From assembly GCA_001510575.1 (NCBI GenBank), contig LNGK01000008.1:5156981-5220980 (forward strand): a stretch of 64,000 nucleotides of DNA. The letters are read 5' to 3'. Made by a program: the position numbers and the translations under genes. Of the stretch, positions 36,201 through 49,300 are shown one piece after another; position 1 is the stretch's first letter, and every line of letters starts with the position of its first letter. Source of the stretch: Knoxdaviesia capensis. Its lineage: Eukaryota; Ascomycota; Sordariomycetes; Microascales; Gondwanamycetaceae. Under the pieces are notes generated by a model, which saw nothing but the letters and a program-made list of their open reading frames with translations, was not told the DNA's origin and did not search any database.

Positions 36201-39200
36201 ATATCGCCGATGGGTTGTTGTGGGCACGTAAAGTCCGCTTCGACGCAATCGGAGGCTGAAGGACTTAAGACCGGTTTGAGTGCATATTTTCGATTCAGAG
36301 AAAACATGACCCCCCACGAGAAGAAGGAATGTCGGAGAACTATACGACAAAAGCAAGATCCCTTGGGGTAAATCTCTCAGACGCTGTTCCTTTTGCTCGT
36401 TTTGCATCGGGGGCCAGCAGTTCTGACTTCCGGGCATTGGCGCATGCAAAGGCCGGCCGTGGCGTGTGAGTGGCTGCAGTTGCATGCACTATCAGGGTGC
36501 TTTGGGACGAGAGTCGAACACGAGTCGTTGGATAGTCGTGGTATGTATCGTCACGCTTGAGGGAGGCGATAGAACGAGAGAACAGCTTCAAGAATACCGT
36601 GGAGTATCTTAACAGAACGCTTTGGGAAAAGAAGCCAACCGAAAGACCGGAACACGCCCATTAGATGTCGCGACAATCCACTAACACACAAGAAACCGGG
36701 TTCCTGTGGCCAGTGCATTCACAACCAAGCAGCAGATCGGCAGGCCAGAGACCCAAAGGGAGGGAGACGGGGTGTGTGTATCTCGCACCAAGGAAAGCAA
36801 ATCCAACAAGCTGAACACACGCCACCACCACTAGCCCTCCCATCCGGATTTATCATGCAGCAGGCCAGTCTGGTATCTCCAGGCTTTCCCCAAACAAGCC
36901 GAACTCTGGCGCTCCGCTAGACCAGATCTGTCATGGGGGGAGAGAGCAGACTCCACCACTTTTACATGTATTGGACACACACCACATGAGACGCAGAGCT
37001 TACGAGGAGCCAGTATCCAACAGGAGACTGTGAGACATGCTCTTTTCGATGGTGAGCCAAAGCAGAAAAGGAAACCAGATGTCTCACTTTGAAGACACGC
37101 AAGCCCTCTTGTCCAACAGCCCCATATTAGAGCAGACGGCCCCCGCTGTGCGTAGTGAGACACTCTCCCCCCAGGCTCCCATATCAGATTCACAGACTCG
37201 GGCGCGGACCGGAAAGCCTGGAAGTCTGCATACAGATGTACTGTACTGTATATGCACGTTTCGTCAGTCCAGTCAGGTCCAATATCACAGACTCTGCCAA
37301 CGGACACTGCGGCATTGCATTTGTTGCCAATCTAGCGACAACTTAGCCCACCCACCCTGCGGTGGGTAAAAGCCCTCTCGGATAGGGCTCCCAGGCCGAG
37401 CCCCGGGCCAGGCCGGGGGTGGCAGAGGATGGAAAGGAGGAGGCCAGTCCACTTTCCTCGGTGGACACAATGTTGTTTTAGTGGTCGGCGACCTGAATAT
37501 ACGCCATTGCGTTGTGTGTATCGGAAAGGGGGGGGAACGTGCAGGGTGTCTACTACCAGTACTGGGACTAACTATGTGTGGGAGAGCATTTTGGGCCTGT
37601 CGACGAAACGAGATCCAGTTGGACGAGTGGTAAAGAGCGGAACACACTCAGCTATCTCCAGAAGCAGGAGGGGGGAGAAGGGGGGACATCAAGGCTGTTT
37701 GTCATTCCTGAGATCCAAACGGTCCCCTCCCCACCCGTCCCCTCCCCTCAACCCGACGCTGTGTGGTCTGGACGTGTGTGCAGGGCCACTTCACCACTAC
37801 CACTGTCCGCTCGGACACACACGCACGGGACAAGCGGATCTGTGTCTGCCGCTTCTGGGGGCTTAGAAGTGACGAAAAGAATCTCCTAACTTGGGAATAG
37901 CTTCAGCCGGGGCCCAAACAACAAACACAACGCACCAAGAAGAAAACACCCGCCGGCTCCAGCGACAGATCGGGAAAAGGAGAGAAGAGGGTTCGCCACT
38001 TGTGAAGTCACTGTGACAGGTTGGTTGTTTCTGGTCCGTCGTAGCAACGGGCCAGGAGCTGAACCGCGCCGATCCTGCCGGCCGTCTGTTCTTGTGCTTG
38101 GTTTCATCTGTTCCGCAGTTCTCCATCTTTCGCTCGAGAGTCAGTGTAGCTACGTGCCTCAGAGGGGGACGGCCGTTCACTCTAAATCCACAGAGTAATC
38201 TGCTGGACGCCATACACACAATGTTCGCGTTATCAGAGACGAAATTCGAGCAACTCTAGCCGTCCTTGTCTCGACCGAGACAGCCGGCTCCTCTTTATTG
38301 TTCTCGCTTTCTTTTTGTGACAGCTCACCTTTTCTCTACACAGCCGCGCAGCTATCTCTTCAGGTCAAATATGGGTGGGCTATTTCGCCAGTCTCCACTG
38401 CAGTTGTCGGGTGGCGTTTCTCTCGTCGCGGGAGCTGCACTGGATGCCGACAAGTTGCTAAGACGAAGGTGCAAGTTCCGGGGCGGGCGGGCAGCTATTC
38501 AAGAAGTGAGACGCACTGTCTGTCGGGAACCTCACCATTGTTAGCTGGATCAGGGGCCAAGGGCCAGCCCATTATCCAGTCTGTACAATACTCATACGCT
38601 CGTAAGAACAGAGGGGAAGAGTCAAGAAGATACAGTGCGCTCGACTGGGCTATCCTCGCCGCATTTCTCAATCTGCCATTCATCAGTCTGACGAACACCA
38701 CGCAACTCCCATGAACCTGGCTCACTGTGCAGTTGGTCTGTTCGTTCGCTTGTCACAATTCCCGATCCCAGGTATGTCCTGGAACGTCAACGTCCAGAAC
38801 CACAGCGGTCCGCACGCAACCAGTCAAAATTTGCAACAGATCAAGCAAACAAAAAGAACTACCCGTGCCAAGAGAGAACTGGTTAGCGAGAAACCTACCT
38901 AGACTGGGGGGGATAACACGCAAGCAATGTTGATTGATTAAAAAGCCACTGCTCTAGCCTATAGGAAGATATCATGCCAGGATATAGCTCGGATGTCCGA
39001 TGGCGGAGGTTATTTAGGAGCAGGTTGAAGACGAACGCTCAAAGGCTTGGGGGAAGAACGGAACACCTAGCTCAAAGACTTGCAGGACTTTCATGGTCTC
39101 ATGTTTCTGATGTTTCTGGGTGCAAATCCACGGCTGCTAAACTCACCGTGAACCCGGCTCGAGCACAGCGGAGAAGATGCATGGCGTCCTATGTGCCCGA

Positions 39201-40702
39201 CTGCTGCATTGCACACGTTCTCTCCACGCTACATATGGACTCGCGCGCCCTCGGATAGCGCACATGCGTGAAACCCCCTATCAGAATTGAATCCCAAGTG
39301 TGTCCAGAGCCGATCAGAAGGCTCACTTAGCAAAACAAGGGACGATGCAGCGAGCAGATCAGGGCTGGCCACGTTTGTCCGCCCGTAATCTCGTGCTCCT
39401 TGGGGCGGTTGTGCGTGTGTGTGCGTCGACCCACTGAGCACGCTGTATGAAGGTAAATAGCTCGTCCATCTGGCCAATCCTCAAGTGTTGCATGGAAACA
39501 AGCTACCCCCCAAAAGCCACAATCCCCGTTAGCCGCCGCGTTAACTTGGACCACCGGGTTTGGTGGCGCTGCACTACTCGCTGGCGATAGAGTCACTGGC
39601 CCTGTTCGGCCTCTGCAGTTGCCACTAACGAGCACTGTTCCTGGTTGTGGGGAGGGGTTTAAAAGCCTGGCGCGGAGACTAATTGCAAGCCTCAACATAC
39701 CGGGCGTTGGCACGTTTTGACGGCCTTGTGTCGCTAGTTGGCGCAGTTGGAGACTGCTTGTGTGAGGTCTGTGCCGTCTGCCTCCGTTACTGTCAAAAGG
39801 ACAATATCAGGCGGAGTAGCATTCACAATCAGGCATTCTATCTCTGTCAGTCGCTATCAGCATCGGCATCTTCCCAGCGTTCCCCGTAACCCGGTCGCCT
39901 ACTTGTGGTGTCAAATCTCGTCGCTGTGGAGGACGTGCAGCGGGCTACTCTGCAGGCTGTCCTCGCTCACCCCAGTAAGGAAGATGTGTGGGAGAGATAT
40001 GTCTAGCGAACCAGCCAACAACAGATTCCACGGTCTTTTCAAATATATCCAACACGTGCGTGCAGCCACTTGGTCCCAGCACCACAGTTGCAGTGTCTTC
40101 ATCTCGGCCACGGAGCGGTTCAACCGCAGCCACATCGGCACTCCATCCATGTGATGTCCCCAAGCCATAGGGCCGAGCGGGCGCACTCCTGGCCGTGCTT
40201 TTCTTATTCACATACACGGACAGATCCAATCACCGTGTACGGAGAGGACAATCATATGCAGACCGATGTCGACGACGACGATCCTGATTCAGGCCTGTAC
40301 TGTACTATAGGCGTCATCTCAAGCCACATCCGACGTTTCTCTGGTGCTTTTCAGGCGACATTGTACATGCACACAGGAGGCGTGTCCAGGACCCTGTGAA
40401 CCTGAATGAACGACTGAATTGCTTGTTGTGGTCTAGCTGATCAGCACTACCGTGGCTCTGCCAGCACAGGCGGAGCGGGAGCGGCCTCCCCTTCGATATC
40501 AGAAAGGGGAAAAGGTGAAAACATGCAAAAGTGGCAGGCCAAACAATTCCATTGTTACTGCTGCCACTCCGTAGATAGGTACATTCTATGCATTTATTTA
40601 TTTAATTATTTATCGACGGGCTGGCAGCCTTAAGCGAGAACATCATGGGCTGAACAGCGTGTTAGTTGGCCCTCCATGCACCCGTGGCCTCGGTACTCTA
40701 CA
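30204..40702. other. Gene desert part 3, no gene seen
   Basis: Ten kilobases of ordinary base composition with only short open frames, none with a domain or signal peptide that I can defend. The region includes an 11-base N-run after a G run at 35953-35963 and poly(T) at 34509-34525. Confidence 0.5.
35953..35963. other. Assembly gap (N-run) after a G homopolymer
   Basis: Eleven Ns follow a run of Gs. It is a sequencing or assembly failure, not a biological feature. Confidence 0.95.
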
Positions 40703-40741
40703 TACTATACAGTATACAGTACACTACAGTAGTATACAGTA
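40703..40741. repeat. Compound TA-CAG-TA cluster
   Basis: Within 39 bases TA steps separated by CTA or CAG repeat several times (for example TACTATACAGTATACAGTA, then CTACAGTAGTATACAGTA). It is the densest site of the dispersed motif described at 30185. Confidence 0.75.
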
Positions 40742-43700
40742 GGTGGGGGGGAAGGTGAGCACAGGATATGCGAGAATGAGCGCACTCAGCGTCATACCAG
40801 GTCAGCATTGCAGTCATTTCGAAGGATACAGAAGGTCATACTCCGACCGTGTGAGCAGGACCACGAGCTTCTAGCCCTAACAGGCGAAATCTCCAGACGA
40901 CGTCTTTACGAACACATTCCATGTCTGTATGTGCGAGAAAGAGTGTGTGGGTGCTCGCTCTCAGCTTAAATCCGTCCAAGCACGCCCGCCCGGCCACACA
41001 CAAGCCGGTTTCCTGAGCCCTGTTCGTGCTCCTCCTCCTGCTCCTCAGCAGTCATTTCCAAGAGTGAGTCTCCCCCCCTCGTGGATATTTGCAGCCCATA
41101 TAGGGCAAACTTCATCGCTCCTTATTCCGCCCAGGGGGGAACAAGGGAAACGGGGGTCCCGTACAGCTGGGGTTGACAGCACGAGCAGACTACCCTTTTG
41201 GGGAATTTCGTCGCATCAATGTCGAGAGGAACTGGGGGGTTCACTCCACGCAATGTAACTCTGCAACTCTAAACGGAATTGTAGGGAACGGAGGTCAGAG
41301 AGAGAACCCAGGAAACAGAGCATAACTCCGACTGATATCAACCCAAAAACGAGATTCCCACCACACCCAGCCAGCAAGCAAGAGGCAGCAGAAAGTAACA
41401 TATCACCCTGGATATCAAACTCGTCAACAAACACCACCACTGCCCACCCCCGGCACCGCCGACGTGAACCAACATCCCGGCTGCGCATCAAAATGTGCGA
41501 CCATGGGGGGTCTCAAAGGGCTCAAAGGCCATTAGTGTAGGCTGATTGGCTGGCCGTTCGCTTATTACTTGATGATGGTTGGCCGGCTCCGGGATTTAGG
41601 TCACAGAGAAATCAGATCTGTCATAATCTTGGCCGTGGCATTATTTTCTCGCTCTCTCTGTTCTGGCCCCTGGACGGATGGATGCAACTGTGTGGAAACC
41701 GGGCCTGCTTCATAAATCATAACTGGTATATCTGCTCATAACTCCGGTAATCTCAGTGAAATTGCCCGTGCGTCCCTTGTTGTTATACGACGCTTCTCGG
41801 GGATGAGATGCTTTTGTTCCCGGGACACAGAAAATTTCATGTCCATTTCGTGGGTGTAATATATCATTTCTCGCATCCTGCGAACACACATTCACGGCGT
41901 TCGGTATCCAAAACAGATGCAAGATGTTAGTGACGAACCGATCTGCAGTGGCAGAAATGTTTGGGTGAACTGTGTGGACCTGTGTGTGTCTGTGTGTGTC
42001 TCCTTGTAGCAGTTCACGTTGATGTTCTGGGACCTGTGAAAAATAGAAGCCTGGGTGAAGTGGGCTTTGAATATGATATTATAGACTTTTGTGTCGCTGA
42101 TCTTCTCGCCCGTGGTTGGTGTGTAGCTAGCTGGCTGGCTTCTGGGTCCAGCTCCGCAGATTCCGCGGACCCGGGTTGATCACGGCCGTCAAGCCCCAGA
42201 CCGTGAGGCTGGAGAGATAGTACCTTCTGACTTCGTTTTGGAGCTTCAAAATGTGTTCCTTATCTCCAATGCTGGATCCTGCAGCTGTTCCCATCCACAT
42301 CAATGTCAAGTCACTGGACACCCTGTGTGATCACTCACTTGCCGATGCTTGGCCAGCAACCAGTCTGTCAAACACCCAAGCCCCCCTATATCGGATATTG
42401 TAATTGCTCTGGAGCTTGGAGTTCGAAGAAGAGACATATCACACCGCTAGCACCGCTATCACTCACTCAGAGAGGAGGACGAAGTCGGAGGAGCCACTGT
42501 GAAAAAGGAGGGGCAAGAAAGTTTTCCTATCCTGCTCCAAGCAAGCGAACACAGTTAGCAAAAAGTGATACTTTTTCCTATTTCTGATATCTCATATTTT
42601 TTTCTGTCCTTGGGCTTGAGGGTCGCATTATCCAGCGCAGAACACCAAGCATTCCTCACACGGCCATCCCCTCAAGTATCATCATCGTTATATCCAAACA
42701 CAAGGAGACACGGGAAGAGAGGAGGGGAAGCGTCATGAGACACAAAAAAGCTGCCAGGATTTCCGTGGTCTTAATTTCTCTTATTCCAAATCCTCACCGG
42801 CCATTCCTAGTCTCAGATCTAGATTTTGTCGAGCCTGCACAACCGAAGATGAGCGACGAACTCCCCCGACAAGGTGTGATGAGCCGGGTACATCCTCCCC
42901 ACCCCCCTCTCACACAAGCACAATAGTATTGTATCAGCTTTGTCGCATTTTTAGCCAGTGTGGGTTCATTACCCAATCCTCCAGGCCTGGCTTCCGGCGT
43001 GCTGCACTCGAGCATTATTGATCGGAGCTGAGAACTGCGGCCTTACGGCAGCATGGCTGACTATCGCCGCCGGCTTTACAACCACGCGTGATTTTTCCTC
43101 CATGGGAGCAACTTGACGATTATGGCGATATTTTCGCTATCATGTATCATATCGCTCGTGAAAGCCCTTACGCGTCCAAAAAGAAGTCGCCTGAAAACAA
43201 AGCGGGTACAATCCTCCTCTGGGCTTGTTCTCCTCCGTTGGACACTCTTCAGCCCGAAAGTCATCTAGATCTTCAGACAGTTTTGCAGGCTTTGAATAGG
43301 TTAACGCGGATTTCTTGTCTTCTTCCATCACCACCTCCTGGAGGGAGAAGGGAATAATTAAGGCATGGCAGCCTCTGAACATAGATGATCGCTCTGTATT
43401 TCGCCAGGTGGAAAGCAGACTTCGCCATGTAATATCCACACAATTTACGGCTGTATCCGCCCGATCAATACAGTAGAGGCAGTCTTGCTTTCCGTTTTGT
43501 TTCTGTCCTCTCTGACTCTCGTTGTCTGCCTTTCTGCAAGGGACCAAGGCTCAGCATTTCCGCCATGGCATTTCCAAGCCCGGTTTTACGAGCCATGCAA
43601 AGCTAAGGTGTCGTTCAGCCGGAACGAAACACCCTCACGAAGGAACTAAGCGAGAAAACGCAGCCTCACAAGTTGCAGCTTTATAACGCACACCCCCCGG

Positions 43701-45846
43701 GCCGTGATACTCGGAGGTTTTATGGTGCGTTTTTTTCGTTGCTTTACAGGACGCCATCCCAACGAAAGGGAACTTTGGTCCGACCAATCTCGAGATTCCC
43801 CAACAACCGATCGTTCACTACCTTTAGCCGTTATGTTTTCTGAACTAATTAACAATACCACGCACTGATTCGGCTCCGCTGAGGCTTGCGTCTAGCGTTG
43901 CAGCCGGTCCAGAAAATTTGGGAGGGGGGTTGTTTTTTTCACGCTTCTGTCCGGTGCCGACTCCAGTGTTTGTTTCAATCTTGGAATAGAAAGAGAGAAC
44001 TAAAGACTAGGGCAAAAGAAAGCAATAAAAGCGTGCTTTTGTGCTTCCTTTTTCCATCCTGTCGTGGTCCCCTGAACCTAAACCCAGGCCCGGCCCGGAT
44101 TCTCATGGTCCAATCACAGACAATGCGGGCTCTCGATTACATCCAGCGTTGGTGTTTTTTTCTTCGTCCCCTGGTTGCGTTTAATTCTGTGACGGAAGAT
44201 AATAATCCTGGCTGACCTCGCAAAAGGAAAAGAAAGAAAAGAACCAGCACGCTGCGACCCTCTCGTTGATGGGTATTACCCTCGGCCAGGTTCCTGGAAC
44301 AACAGACCACAGAACTCTGTGTGGACTTGCACCCCCCCCTCCCTCTCTCCACAGCAATGGAGATCCTCGTCCCTAAAAATAGTGCTAATACTCGTTCAGC
44401 TTGTCGCCCACGATTCTCTTGCCTTCTTAAGGCAATGCTACAAGGTTTCAAGCAGGTTCCAAACACTTGGCGGAGAGAGGGCCCAAGATGCGACTGTGAT
44501 GCTGATCTGATGCCGGAAACTTCATTCTAAATCTGACACCTCCTCGCACACAAAAGAATTTAAAAATAAATAAATAAAAATCAAAAATAAAATAAAAAGG
44601 AGGGAGAAGGAAAGACCAAAAATAAAGGGAGGCCGAAATGGTCCCCACGTGTAATAGGTTTACACAGATAGTGCCCATGGCACAAGCATGTTTTTTTTTG
44701 TTCTCGTGTTGCCCTTTCTCCAGGTGACACTATCACTCTAGTGGCCGCTCGGGAAGTCCCTGGCGGATACCAAGATGAAAAGAATTTTGGAAAAATATAA
44801 TCCAATTAAATATATAAATATTCATCTTGACAACCTAAAGACATCTGCAGACGGCATGTTGCGTCACACGCCCAGGTCGTGCGTGGTCCATCGCCCGTTT
44901 TGCAAAATCCAGCTCCGGAGCTCCGCCGCCGGGACCCGGCCGGCCACGCCGTGCCTCGGGTCACTGTTTGCCCATCAAGTGAAAGGTGGCGAACCATGAC
45001 AGCTCCGAGCAACCCACTACAAGAGCAGACACATACACAATGTGCTAACGCACCTTTCCCACTAACCAATCGCCGCCCGCCCTCAGCCACACAATCTTGC
45101 AGGGACAACAGGCACCCTTACTGCCCTGAACTATAGCAACGAAACCCGTGTTGGCCATAGGCTCAACCACAATGTCCCTCGCCCCCTCCTGAGGCATCCC
45201 TTTCTTTGCCTTCGTCGTGAAATTTCGCAGGAAGCAAATATACAGCTAGTTACAGCCCGTCTATTGGCTTAATGGAACGGGGGAGAAACGCCTCTCATCG
45301 TCTCCCTCCGAACGACAGGCCAATCGTCTTGCTCAGCATTAGATGAAAGGGCGACTGCTTCATGTGGCTGAAAGGGATGCTTAGGTGGGAATTCATCGAA
45401 AGGCCCCGAAGATACCCTCAGCGAACCAAACATCCTCCTGCGAGGGTATATCGCGATGAGTGATAATCATGGTGGGGGGACAAACCTCGTATCACGGCGA
45501 GTTTGGATATACGTAATGCATACAAAAATAATTCAGTCTGGCAAGCTATGACACACTATTACTTTCAGGAGACTCGGTCATCAGATCAAGGGATACCATC
45601 TGAAGCCTTCACAGGAGAGACACGGCTTAGATTCCGATATACGGAGTACTGAACATCAATGCAGCAATGGAGATCTGTTAGGGTTAGGCGTAAACCTTTC
45701 AATCAGAACTGCCACACTCAGAGCCCACACCCAGCGCAGAAACAGCCGCAGCAACACTGACCACAACATGCTGCACACAATGAATACCTCTAAATCTCCT
45801 AAGTTTCACTGTTCTTTCTTTCAGCTACCCTCGAAGGCCTGTCAGT
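40742..45846. other. Gene desert part 4, up to the retrotransposon
   Basis: No gene seen. A telomere-like TTAGGGTTAGG lies at 45678-45688, 160 bases before the copia element. CpA and TpG are present at normal levels right up to the element, so RIP did not spread leftwards. Confidence 0.5.
45678..45688 (+). repeat. Short telomere-like repeat
   Basis: TTAGGGTTAGG, just under two telomere units, 164 bases upstream of the LTR retrotransposon. Confidence 0.5.
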
Positions 45847-45851
45847 CCATG
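45847..45851. repeat. Target-site duplication CCATG, left copy
   Basis: CCATG immediately precedes the 5' LTR and recurs at 51524-51528 directly after the 3' LTR. Five bases is the usual size for Ty1/copia integration, which proves the element boundaries. Confidence 0.93.
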
Positions 45852-46194
45852 TGTTGAATATTGGATTAATTCATGTTATATTATCCTTTGTACAGCCGGA
45901 AGTTCATGACAAAGAACAAGGCTGCGATGAACAGCCTGGGGAATAATGATGGATGTAATATGGATTTACGAAGAGCCTAGTATGGGAAGGGAAGCCTTAG
46001 AAGGCATTAGGGATCTAGACGGGAGGAAGCCTGGATCCTATAGGGGATAAGAAGGAAGCTTTCCCCCTATCTATTCTAGCATAGTATTTCATAGCTATTA
46101 ACTACTTATCTTATTTTTTACCCCCTACCTTTATAAATAGTATTAACTATAAAGTTACGCTTCTAATTCTAACCGCCTTTCCTATATTCGAATA
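45852..46194 (+). repeat. 5' LTR, left half intact, right half mutated
   Basis: Aligned with the 3' LTR at a fixed offset of 5329 bases without gaps. Up to 46020 this copy has the ancestral C or G where the 3' copy has T or A. From 46042 on the relation reverses, ending AATA where the 3' copy has AACA. Confidence 0.95.
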
Positions 46195-46208
46195 GGTTAT
46201 GAGCCCGG
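46195..46208 (+). other. Primer-binding site, half-tRNA type (initiator Met tRNA)
   Basis: GGTTATGAGCCCGG directly follows the 5' LTR. Its complement contains GGGCTCATAACC, the anticodon stem-loop of initiator Met tRNA. This is the arrangement known for copia elements that prime from a tRNA fragment cut in the anticodon loop. It kept its TG although the surrounding DNA lost nearly all. Confidence 0.75.
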
Positions 46209-46267
46209 CGCTCGTAGCTTTATACCTTACTATTTTCGTTTCGACCTACCCCCCCCCCCCCCCCCCC

Positions 46268-46388
46268 NNNNNNNNNNNNNNNNNNNNNNNNNNNNNNNNN
46301 NNNNNNNNNNNNNNNNNNNNNNNNNNNNNNNNNNNNNNNNNNNNNNNNNNNNNNNNNNNNNNNNNNNNNNNNNNNNNNNNNNNNNNNN
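46268..46388. other. Assembly gap (121 Ns) after a C homopolymer
   Basis: The gap follows a run of about 20 Cs in the gag leader of the copia element, so the internal length of the element is uncertain. Confidence 0.95.
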
Positions 46389-46399
46389 ACTCCGATTTT

Positions 46400-49300
46400 T
46401 TACGTTCTAATAGAACGAGTTTTAGTAACTAATTCTACCCCCCTTCCCCTACCGAGTTAGCCTTACTATTTACGATATTATATAACGATCGATATCCCTA
46501 ACTAAGTCTTCGATTTCGAGGTAGAAGAGAGCCGAGCTTCTAGCTAATATCTACGAGGCTACCCTAGAACCCGAGGGAGAGACTCCTATATATATACCCG
46601 ATACCCGTACCGTCTACTATCCTCCCCTCCCCTAGGTATAGTTTATAGAAGTAATAACCGAGACGGTTACTAAGAACTTAAGGGAAATTAAGAAGGATAG
46701 CGATAGGAAGTAGAACTAAATCGTAGATTTAGAGTAGTAGTAGGTATTAATTAAGAAGATCTTAGAGATATAAGATAAGGTTTTATAAATAACCTAGGAG
46801 AACGAACGATAACGTAGATCCTCTTTCCGATAGTAGGAATACTAGTTAGAAGACGGAGATAACGATAACTTAGACGAAGATAGGAACTATAGACGTTCGG
46901 CTACGAAGGTTAAGATAAAGGAGCTTAAGAACTACGCTATCCTTATCGATAAGACCCTAAAGCTAGCTAGTACTTCGGAATAGCTATAATAATCTAAAGA
47001 ATTCGAGACTACCTTAAGCGCGTTAGGTATTACCGTCGAATAACTCTAAGACCTCTAACCCCTAGTAAGCGCGTATATAGCACGTATAATAAAGGAATCG
47101 ATCGCCCCTAAGATTTCCTCTATATTTAAGGATAAGGTAAATACTTATACCCTATTTAGATTACTAAAGTAGAATTTCTAAGTAACTAGGGAGTCGCGGA
47201 TTAAAAATATTATAATAGTTTTTAATTTCTAAACTAAACCGAGAGAGGGAGTATATTAAATCCTAAATCGATTCGTCTCTATAGTATATAAGGTAAGACT
47301 AAAAGGGCTCGTAATCCTAACTATCTTAACCGCGATAGGCGCCTACTATTATATTATTACCCGCTACCCTAAGCTTAATAGAGACCTCCGCGCTATCCTA
47401 AAGAGTTTTAATAAGGATATCGATAATAAGGCCGCCTTTATTACGGCTATATCTAAATATATAGCTAAGAATATAAACCGCGCTACGCGCTAGTAGTAGT
47501 CTAGATATCCTCTTAACCGGAAGAAGGATAATAATACGAAGAAACCTAACTACTATACCCCCCCCTCCCCTAAGCCTACCGCTAGTAGTATCCCTATTCG
47601 GAAGAAGAGTAATATTTAATACTATTAGTACGGCTTAAAAAGTTATATTATAAGTAAGTGCCGAGCGAAGGCGAATAATAAAGAGAAGACTTATAAGCTA
47701 AGAGCCGCGAATACTATAACTTCTACTAAGAAGCCTACTAAAGGTAAAGGTAATAAGCCTCCGAAGGACGCTAAGCTAGAGGAGTCGATTACCCTCTATA
47801 GTACTACCTATACCGCTATAGACTAACGACCCTTTAAGCCTTACCCCGTATACTATATCTATATAAATTAGATTTATAATATAGGTTCGGATTCCTATAT
47901 TTTAAACGACCTATCTTAGTTTAAGTAAGGATCCCTAAAGACTTTTACTAATTCGATTAAGTTAGGGAGCGGATTATCGGGAGTTTAATATATTAGAACT
48001 ATTTAACTCTAGATAAAAGACGGATCTAACCTTAGAATTACTAACGTCTAGTATTACCCTACCTTTCTTATTAACGTTATCTCTAGAATTATTTAGTATA
48101 AGAAGGGGTACGTTCTAGTAGTAGATTAGCTAATAATTAAGGATAAGGTTATTACTACTATCTTTCTAGTAGAAAGAGGCTTTACGTTAGAAGTAAAGGA
48201 AGGCCCTAAGGCCTATACGACTATAGACGAGGTTCCTCGCGAGGAAGGCTATACTTTATATACCGAAGTTAACGGTACCGTATACGCTAACGTATCCCTA
48301 CGTACGCTCTTAGAGAGCGAGGCTCTTATATACTAGCGCCTATACTACCCTAGAAAGGTAGCTATATCCCGAATAGTTAAGGTAGTTACTAGTTCTCTAG
48401 TTAAGAAAGTAACTAGACTTATCGAGCCTTATAGCGCTTACGAGTTTAGAAAGATAACGTCTTTTAAACTACTAGACTCTAAAGTACCTTCTAAGGTACC
48501 TAGGGAGGTTATTTATATAGATATAGGTATTATACGACTAGTATCTATAAGCGGGAATAGCTACTTCTTATTAATATATAATAAGGCGACGAGCCGACGA
48601 TCGGTTTATATAACGGCCTAGAAGAGTAATATACTTATATATATCTAGAAGACCGTTAAGAGATAGGCGCTAAAGCTAGGCCGGAAGCCTAAGAAGCTTT
48701 ATAGCGATAACGGTACCGACGTCGGTATTAAGAAGCTAGCTATTTACTATAACGAGTAAGGAATTAAGTATATAATATCGCCTCTATACTACTTAACTAA
48801 GAACGGGCGTATCGAGCGTAGTATCCGTAAGGTCTTATAGAAGACTAGAGTAACCGTTATTACCGAGAGTATCCTACCGGAGCTATAGGATAAGATTATA
48901 ACCGTAGTAGTCTATATACTTAATCGGATAGTTATCTCTAGGAGCTTTAATACGCTAATCGGCGCCTTTTAGAAGGCTTACGGGATATACGAGAAGGTTA
49001 ATATATTATACCTTTAAATACTAGGTTCTAAATATATCGTATATATAAACCCCCTCTAGCGATAAAAGATATTAAACGCTAAATTCAATAGCTAAAATAC
49101 TAAGCTAGTACCTATAGGCGTAGAAGGTATCCTAGTTAGATACTAAGGCCGCTATCTTTATAGAGTATAGATTCTAGAATTCGGATAGGTATATATTACT
49201 AAAGATATCTAGTTTTAGGAACGTATCTATAAGCTTTTATATAGGAAGTACGTTTAATCTTACCTTCTAGGAGCGCTACGCTAGTCGAAAGCTAGCGTTA

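Noticed and set aside
46199..46432. Open frame running through the N gap
   Set aside because: Consists mostly of unknown residues across an assembly gap in the copia leader.
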